Source of the DNA: Akebia trifoliata
Taxonomy: Eukaryota; Streptophyta; Magnoliopsida; Ranunculales; Lardizabalaceae
Reading direction: 5' to 3'
Assembly: GCA_017979445.1 (NCBI GenBank)
Contig: CM030711.1
Span: 13,413,092 to 13,477,091 of the forward strand
DNA: 64,000 nucleotides
The position numbers were made by a program, and so were the translations under genes. This document shows positions 24,332 to 36,470 of this stretch, piece after piece. The notes under the pieces were generated by a model. It worked only from the letters and a program-made list of their open reading frames with translations, had not been told where the DNA came from and made no database searches. The number at the start of each line of letters is the position of its first letter. The first letter of the stretch is position 1.

Positions 24332-24605
24332 GGGAGCGGTTCAGCAACCCTAAAGTTTGCCAAACATTTTTTAAAACATGGGTTAGAAGTTTTGGAATGA
24401 CTGATTTTTTGTGAGGATGATCTCTATGATAAGGAGATCATCCTCACCAAAAATCAGTCTATCCCAAAACTTCTAATCCCATCAAAAGTGATTTACAAAA
24501 ATTGGACGGTCCATGATTCTTCAATTTGTAAAATAGGATTAGAAATTTCAAAATGAACTGATTTTTGGAGAGGATGATCTCCTCATCATAGAGATCACCG
24601 CTCCC
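24332..24605. mobile_element. Foldback MITE family 1, copy C (right arm deleted)
   Basis: It begins GGGAGCGGTTCAGCAACCC and ends ACCGCTCCC, a perfect 9-bp terminal inverted repeat. The right arm between the second hairpin and the terminus is missing: GAGATC runs straight into ACCGCTCCC. It lies 17 bases after copy B with only a TA-rich spacer between them, and TA-rich DNA also follows it. Confidence 0.8.
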
Positions 24606-24644
24606 ATATATATAAAGTGCATCAAATTATGATTTTTCTCTCGT

Positions 24645-24800
24645 GAAAAAAACACATGATCCCAACCCTTTAAATGCAAAATCCAATGGTTAAAATTTAT
24701 CCTCGGGATAACTATCTCTAAGATTTGTGTTATCAAGATACTCTTAAATCTCAACCATTGGATTTTGTATTTAAAGGGTTGGCATCATGTGTTTTTTTCA
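24645..24800. mobile_element. Foldback element, family 2, copy 1
   Basis: Arms of about 47 bases. ACACATGATCCCAACCCTTT and AAATCCAATGGTT on the left pair with AACCATTGGATTTTG and AAAGGGTTGGCATCATGTGT on the right, with a ~60-base loop. Both arms end in A/T runs. A second copy of this structure lies at 44288-44384. Confidence 0.75.
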
Positions 24801-27074
24801 TAAGCTATTCTCAGGAGTCAACGGATCCCAATTATAGTCACAAAACACGTTGGTTTTAAAATATAAAAAATGAGACTTGCATCCTTGTCAATTAAAACGG
24901 TAAAAAAATATGACTTTTTCATTTCTCACAAAAATTACCATTTTTTTGTGGTTTTTTTTTTTTTCGAACTTTTTCCCATTTTCTTCACATACACAAAAAA
25001 AATGAACTTCTCTTTTTTTCTTTTTTAATGTGGGATTTGATAAATAATATGATTTGGTAATTCATAAATGTAACAAAATATGGGATTTGATGATAATAAT
25101 TTGATTTTATGAATTTTCATTATATATATATATTTTGTCATATCTTTTAATTTATTTTTTATCTTGTACTTTCTGCATTTTTTTTTTCCCATTTTTAACT
25201 TTTTTTCCAAAGTTTTTTCTTGTTGTTTTAAACCCATTCTCTGACTTTGTGACTATGATCCCAACCCCATATCATATTTGGGTTCTAATATGACCCCAGT
25301 CATCTTTTCATTTGCTCCTCATTAATACTCATATGGTCTCATTTGTCAACCAGCATCGTGTGGTCCTGAGCAGGTTAGCAAGGAATGACTTAAATGTTTC
25401 AAAAGGATTAAGGTTTTATTAATCCAACATGAAATAAAGAAATGAAGTTAAAAAGAAAAGGATTACTTAAGAATTAGAAGATAATCAATCTTATATATAT
25501 GTAATCATATATAAGAAAAATAATTTAAAATTAAAAGAAAAAGAAAAAAAATTAAAAATCAACTTTAGGGATAATCACAACTATTATTAATGGCCAAAAA
25601 AAAAACTATCACTATTGACATGACATCATCCTAGTTCCTACCATTTTATCACATGTAAATGAAAAAAATAATATAACTACAATGTTTAATTTGATGCTTA
25701 ATTCTATATATGCTTATGAGGGAAGTGTTAAGAATAAGAAAAAATTGGTGATTGATGTATTGAATTGCTATGAAGATGTATTATTAAGAAAACCGTAGTT
25801 GCGATGAAATATTAAAATTAGTATTATTTTATATTCATTTCTAAGAAAGTGAAATTGATTTGAAGGACAATGACTTCTTCATACTTCAGTCATCGATAAA
25901 TTCTTCTAATTTCTTTTTACTTTTTCATTCTATTATTATTTCGAATCTTTTTGTTTCAGTGACACAAAATTAAAATATAAAACCTGAATTACAATAGAGT
26001 ACTAATAAGTCAAGATCAAACCCATATATCAAAGAGTTCAAAAGGTATGAAAAAAAAAAAATTGTGTTAAACTAATAAATCAATGGCATGACAACACTTG
26101 TATAGAGAAAGGAGTAAAATTCAAACCCTTAACCACTTAGGTCATGTTTTTCCTCAATTGCTCTCATTTTAATCAATCAATCAATCATTCAATTTATTTT
26201 TTTAATACACGTGTCACTATGCCATTGATTCATCTACTTAGCACAATTTTTAGTTAAAAGAAAATCTTTGTTAAAATTTAAGCTGGCCATTGGATTATTA
26301 AAATCAAATGATTTGATTACTGTTAGGTGTGGGCCCAAGTGAAATTAGTTGTAGAAAAAGAACACGTGGGACTGTGATCGTAAAGAGTAGTTAAATGGGA
26401 GTCTTGAAGCCATTCCTTTTTTGAGTTTGAAGTCTTGAAGAAAGCAACGTGGCGGAAAGCCGAGTCTTCCGCTTTGTGGATGCCAGTTCATAGACCTATT
26501 AATTATTTAATGTTTCTTTTTTTTAAATAAATGATTCTCATTAAGTGTTGACGTGGCAATGATTGAGATGTGAGAAAGAGAGAGATATTTATTACTTTTT
26601 TTTTTTTTTTTTTAACTTATTGGTTTGGTCTCTAAATTTTATAATTTGTAAATTAGTTTAATTATTTATTTAGAGCTGTTTCAAGGGTTGCGGCTCTCAG
26701 TGCTTCAGTCCAGGAAGCCTAACCACTTTTTTTTTTTTTTTTTTATAATATTTTTACATTGCCACGTGCAAGATGGCCAACACCTCGTCTTCCGGAGGGG
26801 ACCACTAAGGTTTACTGACTAAAAGGCACGCGGCCCACAATATTCCGCCGCCATTTATCTCAATAGTCCTCGTTTCTTACGTTTTTTTTTTTTTTCCTTG
26901 GCACCTACCATGTTGCCACACCAATTTTTAGTAAAGGCACCACATTTCATTTGTTAGAAAATAATATCCGACTCTAGAATATTTCTTATAACAAAAAAAT
27001 TATTATCCAAACAAATTCAAAGTTTGTAAAATTCAATATCTCAAATATATTTTTTTACTATACACAACCTAAAT

Positions 27075-27106
<32 letters not shown>

Positions 27107-27534
27107 ATTAGTGAAGTAGATAAAATATAAAATTTTATAAAAAACTATTTTAGTCAAACAAACATTGTCATTGAGTTCAAAAGCATCGAAAAATATAATT
27201 TAGACTATCAACATGTTCAAATCTAAGTTTAATATGATAAATTATGAAAATATTAATTTTATCAAGAAAATTTTAAGGTGTAAATGATATTTTGATCAAT
27301 AAAAAAAAATCGATAAAGAATTTCAAAAATCTGAGATACATAATTTTAATTGATCTAATGTCACGGACATAACAGAGAAAATAAAAATATATATATATTA
27401 TTTTATTATTTTATTATTATTAAAAATATTAAAATAATTTTTTATTATATAAATTTGGGTTAATTATAATTATTTATATAAGAATGATGAATTGGAAATT
27501 ATTGAAATATTATAAGGATGAGGTGTAATTAATA

Positions 27535-27725
27535 TAAATATTATATTATATTATATTATATTATATATTATTATATTATTGTATTATATTATTATATTAT
27601 TATATTATTATATTATATAATATAATATTATAATATATTATAAGTTATAAATTAACCAATTGTTTTCCTTTTATATATTATAATATATAATATAATATAA
27701 TATATTATATTATTATATTATAATA
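27535..27725. repeat. TTATA/TTAT simple-repeat block
   Basis: Nearly pure A/T in ATTAT and ATATT units on both sides of a short unique segment (27636-27675). The two halves are roughly reverse complements and could fold into a long hairpin. Confidence 0.8.
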
Positions 27726-28677
27726 GAAGTTGATTTTCATTCATATTGAAAGAGAGAAACATAAACAAAAGTAGAGATGAGTGAGTTTTGATAGTGGATT
27801 CATATATGTTACATCCGATTGAGATTTAAACATATTTTAGATGAGAATTAAGATCCAACACTAAAAATAAAATATCCACGACGTCAAGATTTACTTAATC
27901 ATTAGATTATTTGGTTGAATCATCGAAGAGAACTAGAAAAATCATTTTTATATCGTAAAGACATATAAAACCCAACTGCAAAGTAAGAAATTTATAATTT
28001 TAAATTCGTACTATAATTTTTAATGAAATTTGTTTTATTTCACTTTTGATAATTAGTTTCAAATTTATTATGATTTAAATTTAAAATTTATGCATCGAAT
28101 TGTTGAATAATTTTTTTATATCTTTTTTCTAATATTTTAATATTATGAAATAAAAATAAATGAATTTGGGTGAGTGTAACCAGAAAATCAATTTATTTAA
28201 CAAATTGATTTTCATAGTAATTTTCGTAAAATGATCATTTTTAAAACTGTTAAGATGTCCTATTTTGAAAATGTATTTTCATTTAGTGATAATTTATTAA
28301 AAACAATGAAATATTTAAGTTTAAATTTGAAATCGAGAATAATATTCTTAGTTGTATGTGTTTGTGTTGAGGAATTTTTGAGTTTAAAGTACTTTTGAGT
28401 ATTGTATAATAAATTATGTGATGCAATTAGGATGGTAACTGTGAGACGGTATACTTAAATGCTTATTATTTTCGATATACTATTGCATATTTATAATTTT
28501 AGAATATTTAAAAATGTCATTACATTTCTAAATTTGTTTTAATTTATTTCAAATGAATTTTGAAAGATATATTATTATTATTATCCATTAAAGGGATAAT
28601 GAATGTCAATACGATTAATCGGTAACTCTTTCTAGAAGTAATCAATTAATTTAGAATAATAAGGATTTTATATTATC

Positions 28678-28787
28678 TTTGATAATATATGATACAACTT
28701 GAGAATATCATTGTATCTATTATTAAGGAAATTTCCGATAATATACGATATAACTTGAGAATATCATTATACCTATTATTCAGGAAT
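28678..28787. repeat. 55-bp tandem duplication
   Basis: Two head-to-tail diverged copies share ACTTGAGAATATCATT and a following CTATTATT-AGGAA, at 28697 and 28752. Confidence 0.8.
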
Positions 28788-30311
28788 ACGAATTTGAAAA
28801 CAACAAATTGTATTATAAAGATGCTTAATAGATGACTTGATTGATTGAGGACATATGCATACCATGATGTACGATAAAATTGCTTGTTAAATGATAATTT
28901 ACAATCTATAGTAGTTAAATGATCATTTATTTCCGTTAGGGATCAACGACCAGTCTGAATTGGAAAACACAATCAATCAATTATGTTAAATTGTTAGACC
29001 GATCATAAAATCAAGAATTAACAGTGAGTTCCATACTAGTTAAGTACTAGAATAACGATATTTGTTACTATTTTATTAAAGATTAATCTGTTTCAAGTGT
29101 TATTCATTTTTGTTTACTTATTTAAAAATCTGTACTATTTGTAATAAATTAATTTGTTTATCCATTTATATTTAAACTATTAATTTAAAATGTGAGTTTA
29201 TCATTAAGTAATTTTCATATTACTCATCTTACCAACAAAATATTTCAAATGTCCCAACTATCAAGATGCTTATTTGTTATGGGGAACATTATTTAAAGGG
29301 ATCACAAGATCATGATAATGAATAATATTTCTGTTATATGTGAACTAAAATTAGAGTTTAGTGGAACTATTTTGTGTAATTTAAAGTAACTTCTTTGTAT
29401 ATATTAGAATCATGTGTATTATGTCTATTTGTATGTATAAGTTCAGAGAGTGAGAGTTAATGTTTATAACGTAAACAACTGTTGATCGATATGAGATGCA
29501 TAGTCGATCTATGTACACTTTTGGGTTGTAATTATACTTATGTTTTTTTTAGTGACGTATATTTGTTATGATATAGTGGTTAAAATGTACTAGATCTATG
29601 GATTTTGATTATACAAATATATTTCTACAAGTGAAAATTTTTCATAAGTCCAACTTTTAGAAAAAATTCTATTGAATTTATTTTAAAGAAAATTCATATC
29701 CTATTTAAGCTTTGAAGATTTTGATTTTTATTTTTTACAGATTTAGAAAAATCTAGATCCTAAATAGGGGAGGGGGTGACAACACCAATGTCTTTTTAGG
29801 TGATACCAATGGAGAAGACGATCGAAAAGACAAAGTCCAATTATAGAAGAAGATTAAAGATATTAAAAGGCCAACTTCGATGATCAAAGCAACATCAACA
29901 ATGCAATCTCGAGGAGTGGGAGATCCAAAGAATCCTTCAAAATTCTTATTTTATGTTTCCTATTAATATTTTGATTTATTGAAATCTACATTATACTTCC
30001 CAAAAGATGTAGAAAATAATGTAATGATTTAGTAAATGATAGCGTTTTACACCTTATAAAAGCCAAAGATATGGGTGGTTCACATCATATGATCTAGTCG
30101 ATCACGATCCTTACTTCGGCTACCCATATTAATTTCATGATGCTCTTCTTTTCTCTATTAGTTTATAAATTTATTTGATCAATAATTTGCTCATCTTATT
30201 CAATATTTTCATCTCCTTCAATATCATGAACGTGATTAATTTGGTGATTTTCATTTTCATCATTCACAATCTCCATAAAGATAATCAAATTGCCCAAGCT
30301 AATTAAAATAC

Positions 30312-32387
30312 TGTAAACACCCCATTTTGCCTAGGTCAAGCTTGAGAACACTAAAAATCTTTTAAAAATGGACTTGACTTAAGGAATTTTTCAAAAAGTT
30401 TTAAAATCCAGCTTTCGAGAAGTCAGATGGCCCGAAGTCATTTTTAGAGAAGTTTTTTGACTTGGCCATACCTTAGGTTTAGCTAATTCATTTGAGCAGT
30501 TAAATCCCATGTGAACTCAAATTTGCTTAAGGGAAATGACTCCCTAATCCCTCTCCTTAATGATTTTTCCCTCTAGATACCAAATCATTTTATTCTTTCA
30601 TCCTTCATTAATTCTTTAAATAATTCCCTCACCTGGGTTTTCAAGTAATTCATCAGCTTCTTATAACAAAAACTCTTGGTTAAGATTTGGGGTGATTTAC
30701 TCTTATGCACATTGATCATATCTTCAATTCTACAAACTTTCCTCTGGTTCAATATAATTTGATCAAGTTCCGTGAGCCATAACAATTTTGCCCATCCAAG
30801 AGAATGTTTTAGAATTTATGTGTAAATACTAGAATATCCCTAGGTTGTTAGAGAGTTAGTTAGGCTAAATGTCTAGAAAGTCCAAAAACCAATCACATAA
30901 TTACATACAATTTGGGTTAATTCTCTTCAATTCGACTCAAAGCCAAAGTTTTAGGACTACTCTACCCCTCCCAAAGAATTTTCTAGAAATTATTGAGTTT
31001 TACTAACCTACCTCTTGATCATTATGATTGGTGAGACTCATAGGTGTGTGAAAGACCATCAAAGTCAATGAGATAAAGAGTAATTGTGATTTTTCATGAA
31101 GGTTTTAGTGAAAATATTGGCAATTCTAAGATTTAGGATAAGTTTATCCTTAAGGGTTTTCCAAAATCCTATAAATAGGACTCCCATCTTAGATAAGGAA
31201 AAAACTCATTTGGTGATTCAAAATTTTGCCTATATCTCTCTCAAAATCTATAGAAGAAAAATTTAAGAAGAAGAAGAAGAAGACCAAGGTAGGAGAAGTT
31301 CTTAATCAAAAGTTCCACTCTAACCCCTCATTTTCTACTATCCACTTTATTTAACTTCAAGCAATTTTATTTTATTTACTTGCTTCATAGTTTAATGTAG
31401 TTCTTAGCAAGAGGCTTGAGGGTAAAAAGTAATCCATCTTAGAGGTGATTTCCCTCATTAAGTTCTCGATAAGCTCTTTGAGAGCATTATAATAGGATGC
31501 TTTACTTTTATTTACTTTCATGCAATTTAAATTTCATAGCATAATTGCTTTACATACCATTTAATTTTCTTGCAAATTTAATTTCCTATAGTAGATGTCA
31601 TTTTCTTCTTTTCCTTTGTGGCAATAGAGTTAGATAATAATCCTTTTTAGGAGGTAACATTCTCTTGCTAATTCCACCCCATGCATACATTTTGCACACA
31701 CTCACCTATAAAATGGTTACAAGTTAGGATGTAGATCTTCATAGGCTTATATTCAACATTTAAAGCTAACAAAAATATTTCAAAATGGACAAAATCTCAT
31801 GCATGTAGTCTTGACTCTTACATGATGTGACTCAAATCATGAATTTCATCAAAGGGTCAAACCAATAAAAAAAAAAGTCTTTCAAGGGAGCACATAAATT
31901 GTCTAATAGTTTTGGGATCTTAAATGATGAAATCCAAGTGGATTTTCATCAAAATCCTTAGCTAACAAAAAAATTCAGCAAATACTTACTTCTAGAAATG
32001 GTTTGCTCATTATTTTAATTTGCTTGTTTTTGAGAAATAAACTATAGTTAATTTTTAAAAATTTTATATAACTTCCTCTATCTTTAAATCCCCTCAAAAA
32101 TGAGTTTCTAGTATTACATTTGGTTAATCAATGGTAACCATCTTAGGATGAGAGGGGACAAGGTGCCTAACACATTCCTTATCCCTCAATCGAACTCCTT
32201 TACTATAGAATTTCTAGAAAAACATTTTCCCTATCTTTTGAATATGAGAGTTACTACAAGTCAATAAAATCAAATTTTAAAATAACTTTTTATGGTGCCC
32301 ATTCACACATTAATTAAATGGTGACAATTCCTAAATCCGTGTAGATGAGCTCAAATCCCTAAAAGTTTCGAAGTTCACGTATCTACA
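30312..32387 (+). mobile_element. Solo Tat-type LTR with near-perfect target duplication
   Basis: It starts TGTAAACACCCCATTTTGCC and ends GTATCTACA. It carries CAAGGTGCCTAACACATTCC near 32160 and ATTAAATGGTGACAATTCC near 32314, which are the Tat LTR signatures. The five bases before it are AATAC and the five after are AATGC, a one-mismatch 5-bp target duplication. No internal retrotransposon DNA adjoins either side, so this is a solo LTR left by recombination. The open frame at 30585-30785 is incidental. Confidence 0.7.
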
Positions 32388-33606
32388 AATGCTTTTGGAG
32401 GAAATCATGAAAAACTTAATCTAGTAGACTACTTGCTCCAACTGACTCCAGGATGAGTGTGCAATGATCATTGATAGCATGATGAATAATTTTAAAATAT
32501 ATCAACCATTTAATCGACGGGATCGATTATTAACATTAGATGTAATCAATTTCACATTTCTCAGTCAAATGAGCATGCAATTGGGAGAAAATAATAAGTT
32601 TAATGTTCTATAGTAAATACTGTTAATTTAGATCATTTCAAAATCAGAGATGATTTTATGACGTCGGCTATACCATGACATGAGTTCAACCTGTCTTCAT
32701 CGTCCAAATAGTAACCATTAACTTTACGCGCTTAGCAATAACAAATACCATTGAGTAATATTTTAAGAATTATTGAGAGATACATCTTATTATATTAAAG
32801 AGAGCAATCAAATTTGAAAAATCATAGATACAACAACTTATATGCTTGTTATATTTTTGTTGTGACTTCCTCCATTTTTTGGTTCCAAACATTCAATCTT
32901 TAAAAGTAGAAGAGGAAATGATAATGTAATCCTCCCTTGATGGATCCATTATCCCAAATCCAAATTATATATGTTGATTGAGATTCAAAACAATATCATC
33001 CATCCCAATCTTAGGGTAAGGTTATTATAATATTTGCAGAGGTGCCAACATTCCTAAAAATAGAGAGAGAAAGATTGCCAACTATCCCAACTTGAAATAA
33101 ATAAATAAATAAATCAAACAATGTAATATATCCACTCACGTGATCCTACATTAGAACATTCTATTAGATAAGATCAATGTGATAAGCATTCTATTAAGTA
33201 ATTAATTAATTAATTAATTAATTTTCTTCTAGAACTAGGTCTCTTTATTCTGATTCATTACCCATGGACCAGTTTCAAATTTTCATGACCAATACACGTC
33301 AAAAGTATTAATAAATAACCATTAAAGTAAAGATGGTGGATCCAATTATTCACAAACTTCATCAAACCTCGTAAATTGCAATCAGTACAAAGTTCTCATT
33401 CTTGAAAGAAAAAAGAACGAGATTTCTAACCCCCCCAAACTACATAAACCTTAAAAATACAAAATTACAAATAAAAATTAAAGAAATACACAATTAACTT
33501 CTTTTTTTTTTCTTTTCTTTCATAAATTCCCATTGTATCCAATGTATTCCCCCCTATCCTTCTATTTCCTTTTATTTATTTCTACCTAAAATTTTCTTCT
33601 CCCATT
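32388..33606. other. Spacer 3' of the MYB gene
   Basis: AT-rich DNA without a coding frame. It contains an (ATTA)n tract at 33196-33223. The stretch directly below 33607 is T-rich on the plus strand and holds the MYB 3' untranslated region, whose end I cannot fix. Confidence 0.45.
33196..33223. repeat. (ATTA)n microsatellite
   Basis: About seven ATTA units in a row. Confidence 0.9.
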
Positions 33607-34924
33607 TTAAAAACCATTGGAGAATTGTAGTTGCTGTTGTTGTTGTTGTAAAAACCACATGTCCTCAACATTCCATAAACTTCCAGACATGTCCTCATCA
33701 CCACCCATCCACATGCTGTTGTTGTGCTCAACATCCTCGAACTCTAACCCTTGGTTAAAGTAACCAGAAGGACTAGTTAGTGAATCAGGATAATTGATCT
33801 GGGCAATTTGGGTATTATTATAGATATTGAAATTATTCTGAAAATTGTAAGAATCTTTGAGGTCTGAAACTTGTGAGACTTGAGTTCCTATAGAGTCAGA
33901 TGAAGCACCCCCAAATTCATTGGCACTGCCCGCGGGCAGGACTTGACCAGCAGATAATTCTTGGTTGTTGTTGTTGAGGTGGTGAATGGTGCTGCCCGAA
34001 GAAGCTGCCCGGATTCTCTCGACCAACCTTGGCATCCAGATATAACGCATGGCGTCTTTGAATTGTTTGCTGTTCACGTCGCATTTGAGTTGCTTTGCGT
34101 GCTTTTGAACTCTTGTTCTCCAATAATTCTTTATCTCGTTATCTGTTCTTCCTGGTAAGTGTTGAGCGATCTTTGACCACCTTTTTAGAACAAAAACAAA
34201 GATTAATTAATTAATTTTGTTTTTGAAAGAAACCCAATAAAGAAAATTTGTTTAAAATTGGATAGAATTTGAGAATTACCGATTTCCCCAACGAGAATGG
34301 AGTTCTAGAATTAAAAGTTGTTCTTCAAGAGTGATGTTTCCACGTCGAACATCTGGGCGTAAGTAGTTCAACCATCTTAATCTGCAACTTTTTCCAGTTC
34401 GTTTGAGACCTGTTTTTGAAGAAAATTATTGAGAAATTGAGAATTTAAACAAGGAAATAGTATTATAAAGATGGATAATTGAAACCCATATTCGCAACTT
34501 TGCAAAAGTTCACAATAAATCTGTTTATAGGAACCTTTTAAGAAACCCACCAAGCAAATCTTAGAAAACCCATTAAGAATAAAGAGCCCTTTTTCAAGAT
34601 CTGTACTGATATTAAGAAAAGTAATGATCTTTTCTATAATGGGTTTTGAATCAAGAAACTCTGTTTTTTTTCTCAAAATCTTCTTTAAGAAACTCTGTTT
34701 TATAATTAAAAAGAACTGATGGAATCATGGAAGAGAAGAATTCAACTTATTGAATTACCAGCACAGCGAGCGAGGGAATTCCAGCGACCTTCGCCATGAT
34801 TAGCAATGTAATTGATGAGAGCGAGGTCTTCTTCAACAGTCCATGGACCTCTCCTAAGGTCCATCTCTTCTTCACTTTGAGTAGCACAGGAGCTACTACT
34901 GCACCCTCGAACACTAGCATCCAT
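33607..34924 (-). CDS. R2R3-MYB transcription factor, subgroup 20 (MYB62/MYB78/MYB108/MYB116-like)
   Basis: Nuclear DNA-binding regulator. Three exons on the minus strand: 34759-34924, 34280-34409 and 33607-34180. Introns of 349 and 99 bp have GT...AG borders, phases 1 and 2, at the positions usual for plant R2R3-MYB genes. The product is 289 residues. Repeat R2 spans ~25-75 with tryptophans 28, 48 and 68. Repeat R3 spans ~78-126 with Ile81 in place of the first Trp, then Trp100 and Trp119. Recognition helices read [13 protein letters not shown] and [20 protein letters not shown]. The segment after R3 ([20 protein letters not shown]) is the subgroup 20 signature; this group is known for abscisic acid, jasmonate, phosphate-starvation and senescence responses. 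The C-terminal part is rich in Asn/Ser and ends with an acidic stretch, NVEDMWFL and a Gln run, a likely activation region. Start: first ATG after the TATA box; Met21 before DLRRGPW is an alternative. Confidence 0.95.
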
Positions 34925-34969
34925 TGCTGTTAATAGAGAATTTTTTGGACTTATTGGGAGAGATAAAAT

Positions 34970-35035
34970 AAAGAAAGATGAGAGAAGGAGAGAGAGAAAG
35001 AGAGGGAGAGAGAGAGAGAGAGATTTAGATCAGAA
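34970..35035 (-). repeat. Pyrimidine-rich 5' leader (GA/TC microsatellite)
   Basis: On the coding (minus) strand this is a TC-rich tract, mostly CTCTCT, between the TATA box and the start codon. Such TC tracts are common in plant 5' leaders. Confidence 0.75.
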
Positions 35036-35055
35036 AGATAGAGAGAAGTTGGTCC

Positions 35056-35062
35056 TTTTATA
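35056..35062 (-). promoter_or_regulatory. TATA box of the MYB gene
   Basis: TATAAAA on the minus strand within CCATCTATAAAAGGACC, about 132 bases upstream of the start codon. Transcription would start near 35030, giving a leader of roughly 100 bases. Confidence 0.7.
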
Positions 35063-35332
35063 GATGGATAGATAGAGATGAATCATGAATGTTATTTGAA
35101 AAATAAGGGAAAAAAAAGGGTTTGGAATGTGACCATGTGAGAGTGCTAAAGAGAGATTATTACAGTAATTAAAGTATTAAACCTTTTTAAAATTTACTAA
35201 TTTAGAACTAAGGTCTTAAACTAGTATTTAAAAGTCTATAAGAGGCTTTGAAGTTTGACCCTTTGACTTTTGCTTTTCAACTACAATCCACACCACATGA
35301 AGTTCCGTGTGAGATTGTTTTGTTCAACACAC

Positions 35333-35340
35333 ACACGTGT
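35333..35340 (-). promoter_or_regulatory. G-box / ABRE-like site upstream of the MYB gene
   Basis: ACACGTGT, a palindromic CACGTG core of the kind bound by bZIP and bHLH factors, about 270 bases upstream of the TATA box. A W-box core (TTGACC, 35254-35259) lies nearer. Both fit a hormone- or stress-responsive promoter, but sites this short also occur by chance. Confidence 0.4.
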
Positions 35341-35439
35341 CTTTTGTTTCAATTAGAAGCTGTAACAAAGCTTCCGCATTTTTGTTGTTTTTCTTTCTCA
35401 AAAAGGAGAGAAAAAGAGAATCAAGAATACTTGAAATAA

Positions 35440-36278
35440 ATATTTTGGGTAGGCTTAAAGATAGGGCTCTCCTATGTTACCATCATTAGTAATTCAGGTG
35501 GTCCACATGTGTATTCATGAATACTTCTCTTAATGGGTCAATGTTTTCGATGGTGTATCTTATCCATTCTTCCATCTTAAAATTAACTTACGAAATTAAA
35601 AAAAATAACGATATTTGATATGTCAATGAGAGTAACAATAATTGATATATATTATTATTTATTTTGATAACTATCCCTCACATGAGAACATTTTTTCAAA
35701 TCTCATTTAAGATAGAGATATATCGCTCCAGTCATCTTGATATCAAGCATGGACGAAACAAATGGACAAGTTAATTTTTCAGATGAGATTTAAAATTTCA
35801 CATTTTTGTACAAGACATCTCAAACATATTGAAAAATTCATTCGAGACAATTTTGTATCAAACATGGACGAGATGAGACGCGAATCCAAATTTTAAGTAG
35901 CATATCAAATCCTCTCGCTCTCCTATTTTTTTTATTTGTGCAGCATATCATTTTTGTTATTTATTGAAATATAAGTAAGATCTTTGGCATTTATCCTTTT
36001 ATAAGGGTAATTTATTCTCTTTTTCCCATTTCGATTGGAATTATATTTTTTATTATAAAAAAAGTGTATATTTTTATTAAATAAATTTTGTTATTATTAT
36101 TTTAAATAAATTTTGAGCAAAAATATAAAGATAGTTCTCTTTACATCTCATGCGGTTTTGTATATCATCCCTGTAATGTGATTGATCACAAGTACGAAGT
36201 ATTGATAAGGATTTTACCTCCTCCCAAGCTTTTAGGCCAATTCTTGCATATATCGCATATTTTCGTTATCTTCACTCA
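35440..36278. other. Spacer upstream of the MYB gene
   Basis: AT-rich DNA with no coding frame. TCATCTTGATATCAAGCATGGAC (35732-35754) resembles the words near 35861-35872 (TATCAAACATGGAC) and 57409-57433, so a dispersed repeat may contribute. Confidence 0.4.
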
Positions 36279-36320
36279 TTGTGGAGCGGACCAAGGGTTG
36301 TCTACCTCAATTATCATGAA

Positions 36321-36470
36321 TTTTCAAGTAATTATTCGAAGTGTTGTTTGTATCTAATGAAGTATATATTTCGACTTTCAGATACTAGAACTTTGGCTCG
36401 TAAACACAAGAGTACTACACGTTCTTTTTTTAAAAGATTAGATTCCGAAATGTTGGAAGAATTGTTGACT
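36321..36470 (+). pseudogene. MatK-like maturase fragment (probable old plastid DNA insertion)
   Basis: About 50 codons inside an open frame (36279-36518) read [19 protein letters not shown] and then [28 protein letters not shown]. This matches the C-terminal domain X of plastid MatK, the intron maturase encoded within the trnK intron, whose conserved segment has the form [21 protein letters not shown]. The frame stays open through the match, but the sequence before and after it does not align with MatK. I infer a short, diverged piece of plastid DNA in the nucleus. A nuclear group II maturase relic is less likely from the residues seen. Confidence 0.6.

Larger units (their letters stand above)
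24801..30311. other. Large gene-free AT-rich region
   Basis: Very AT-rich, with homopolymer and (AT)n tracts (for example 27075-27110), poly(T) runs at 26598-26614 and 26727-26743, and a simple TTATA/TTAT block. No frame is coding-like. A half-copy related to the 46706 foldback (GCCACACCAATTTTTAGTAA) lies near 26917. I see no other organised feature. Confidence 0.5.
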
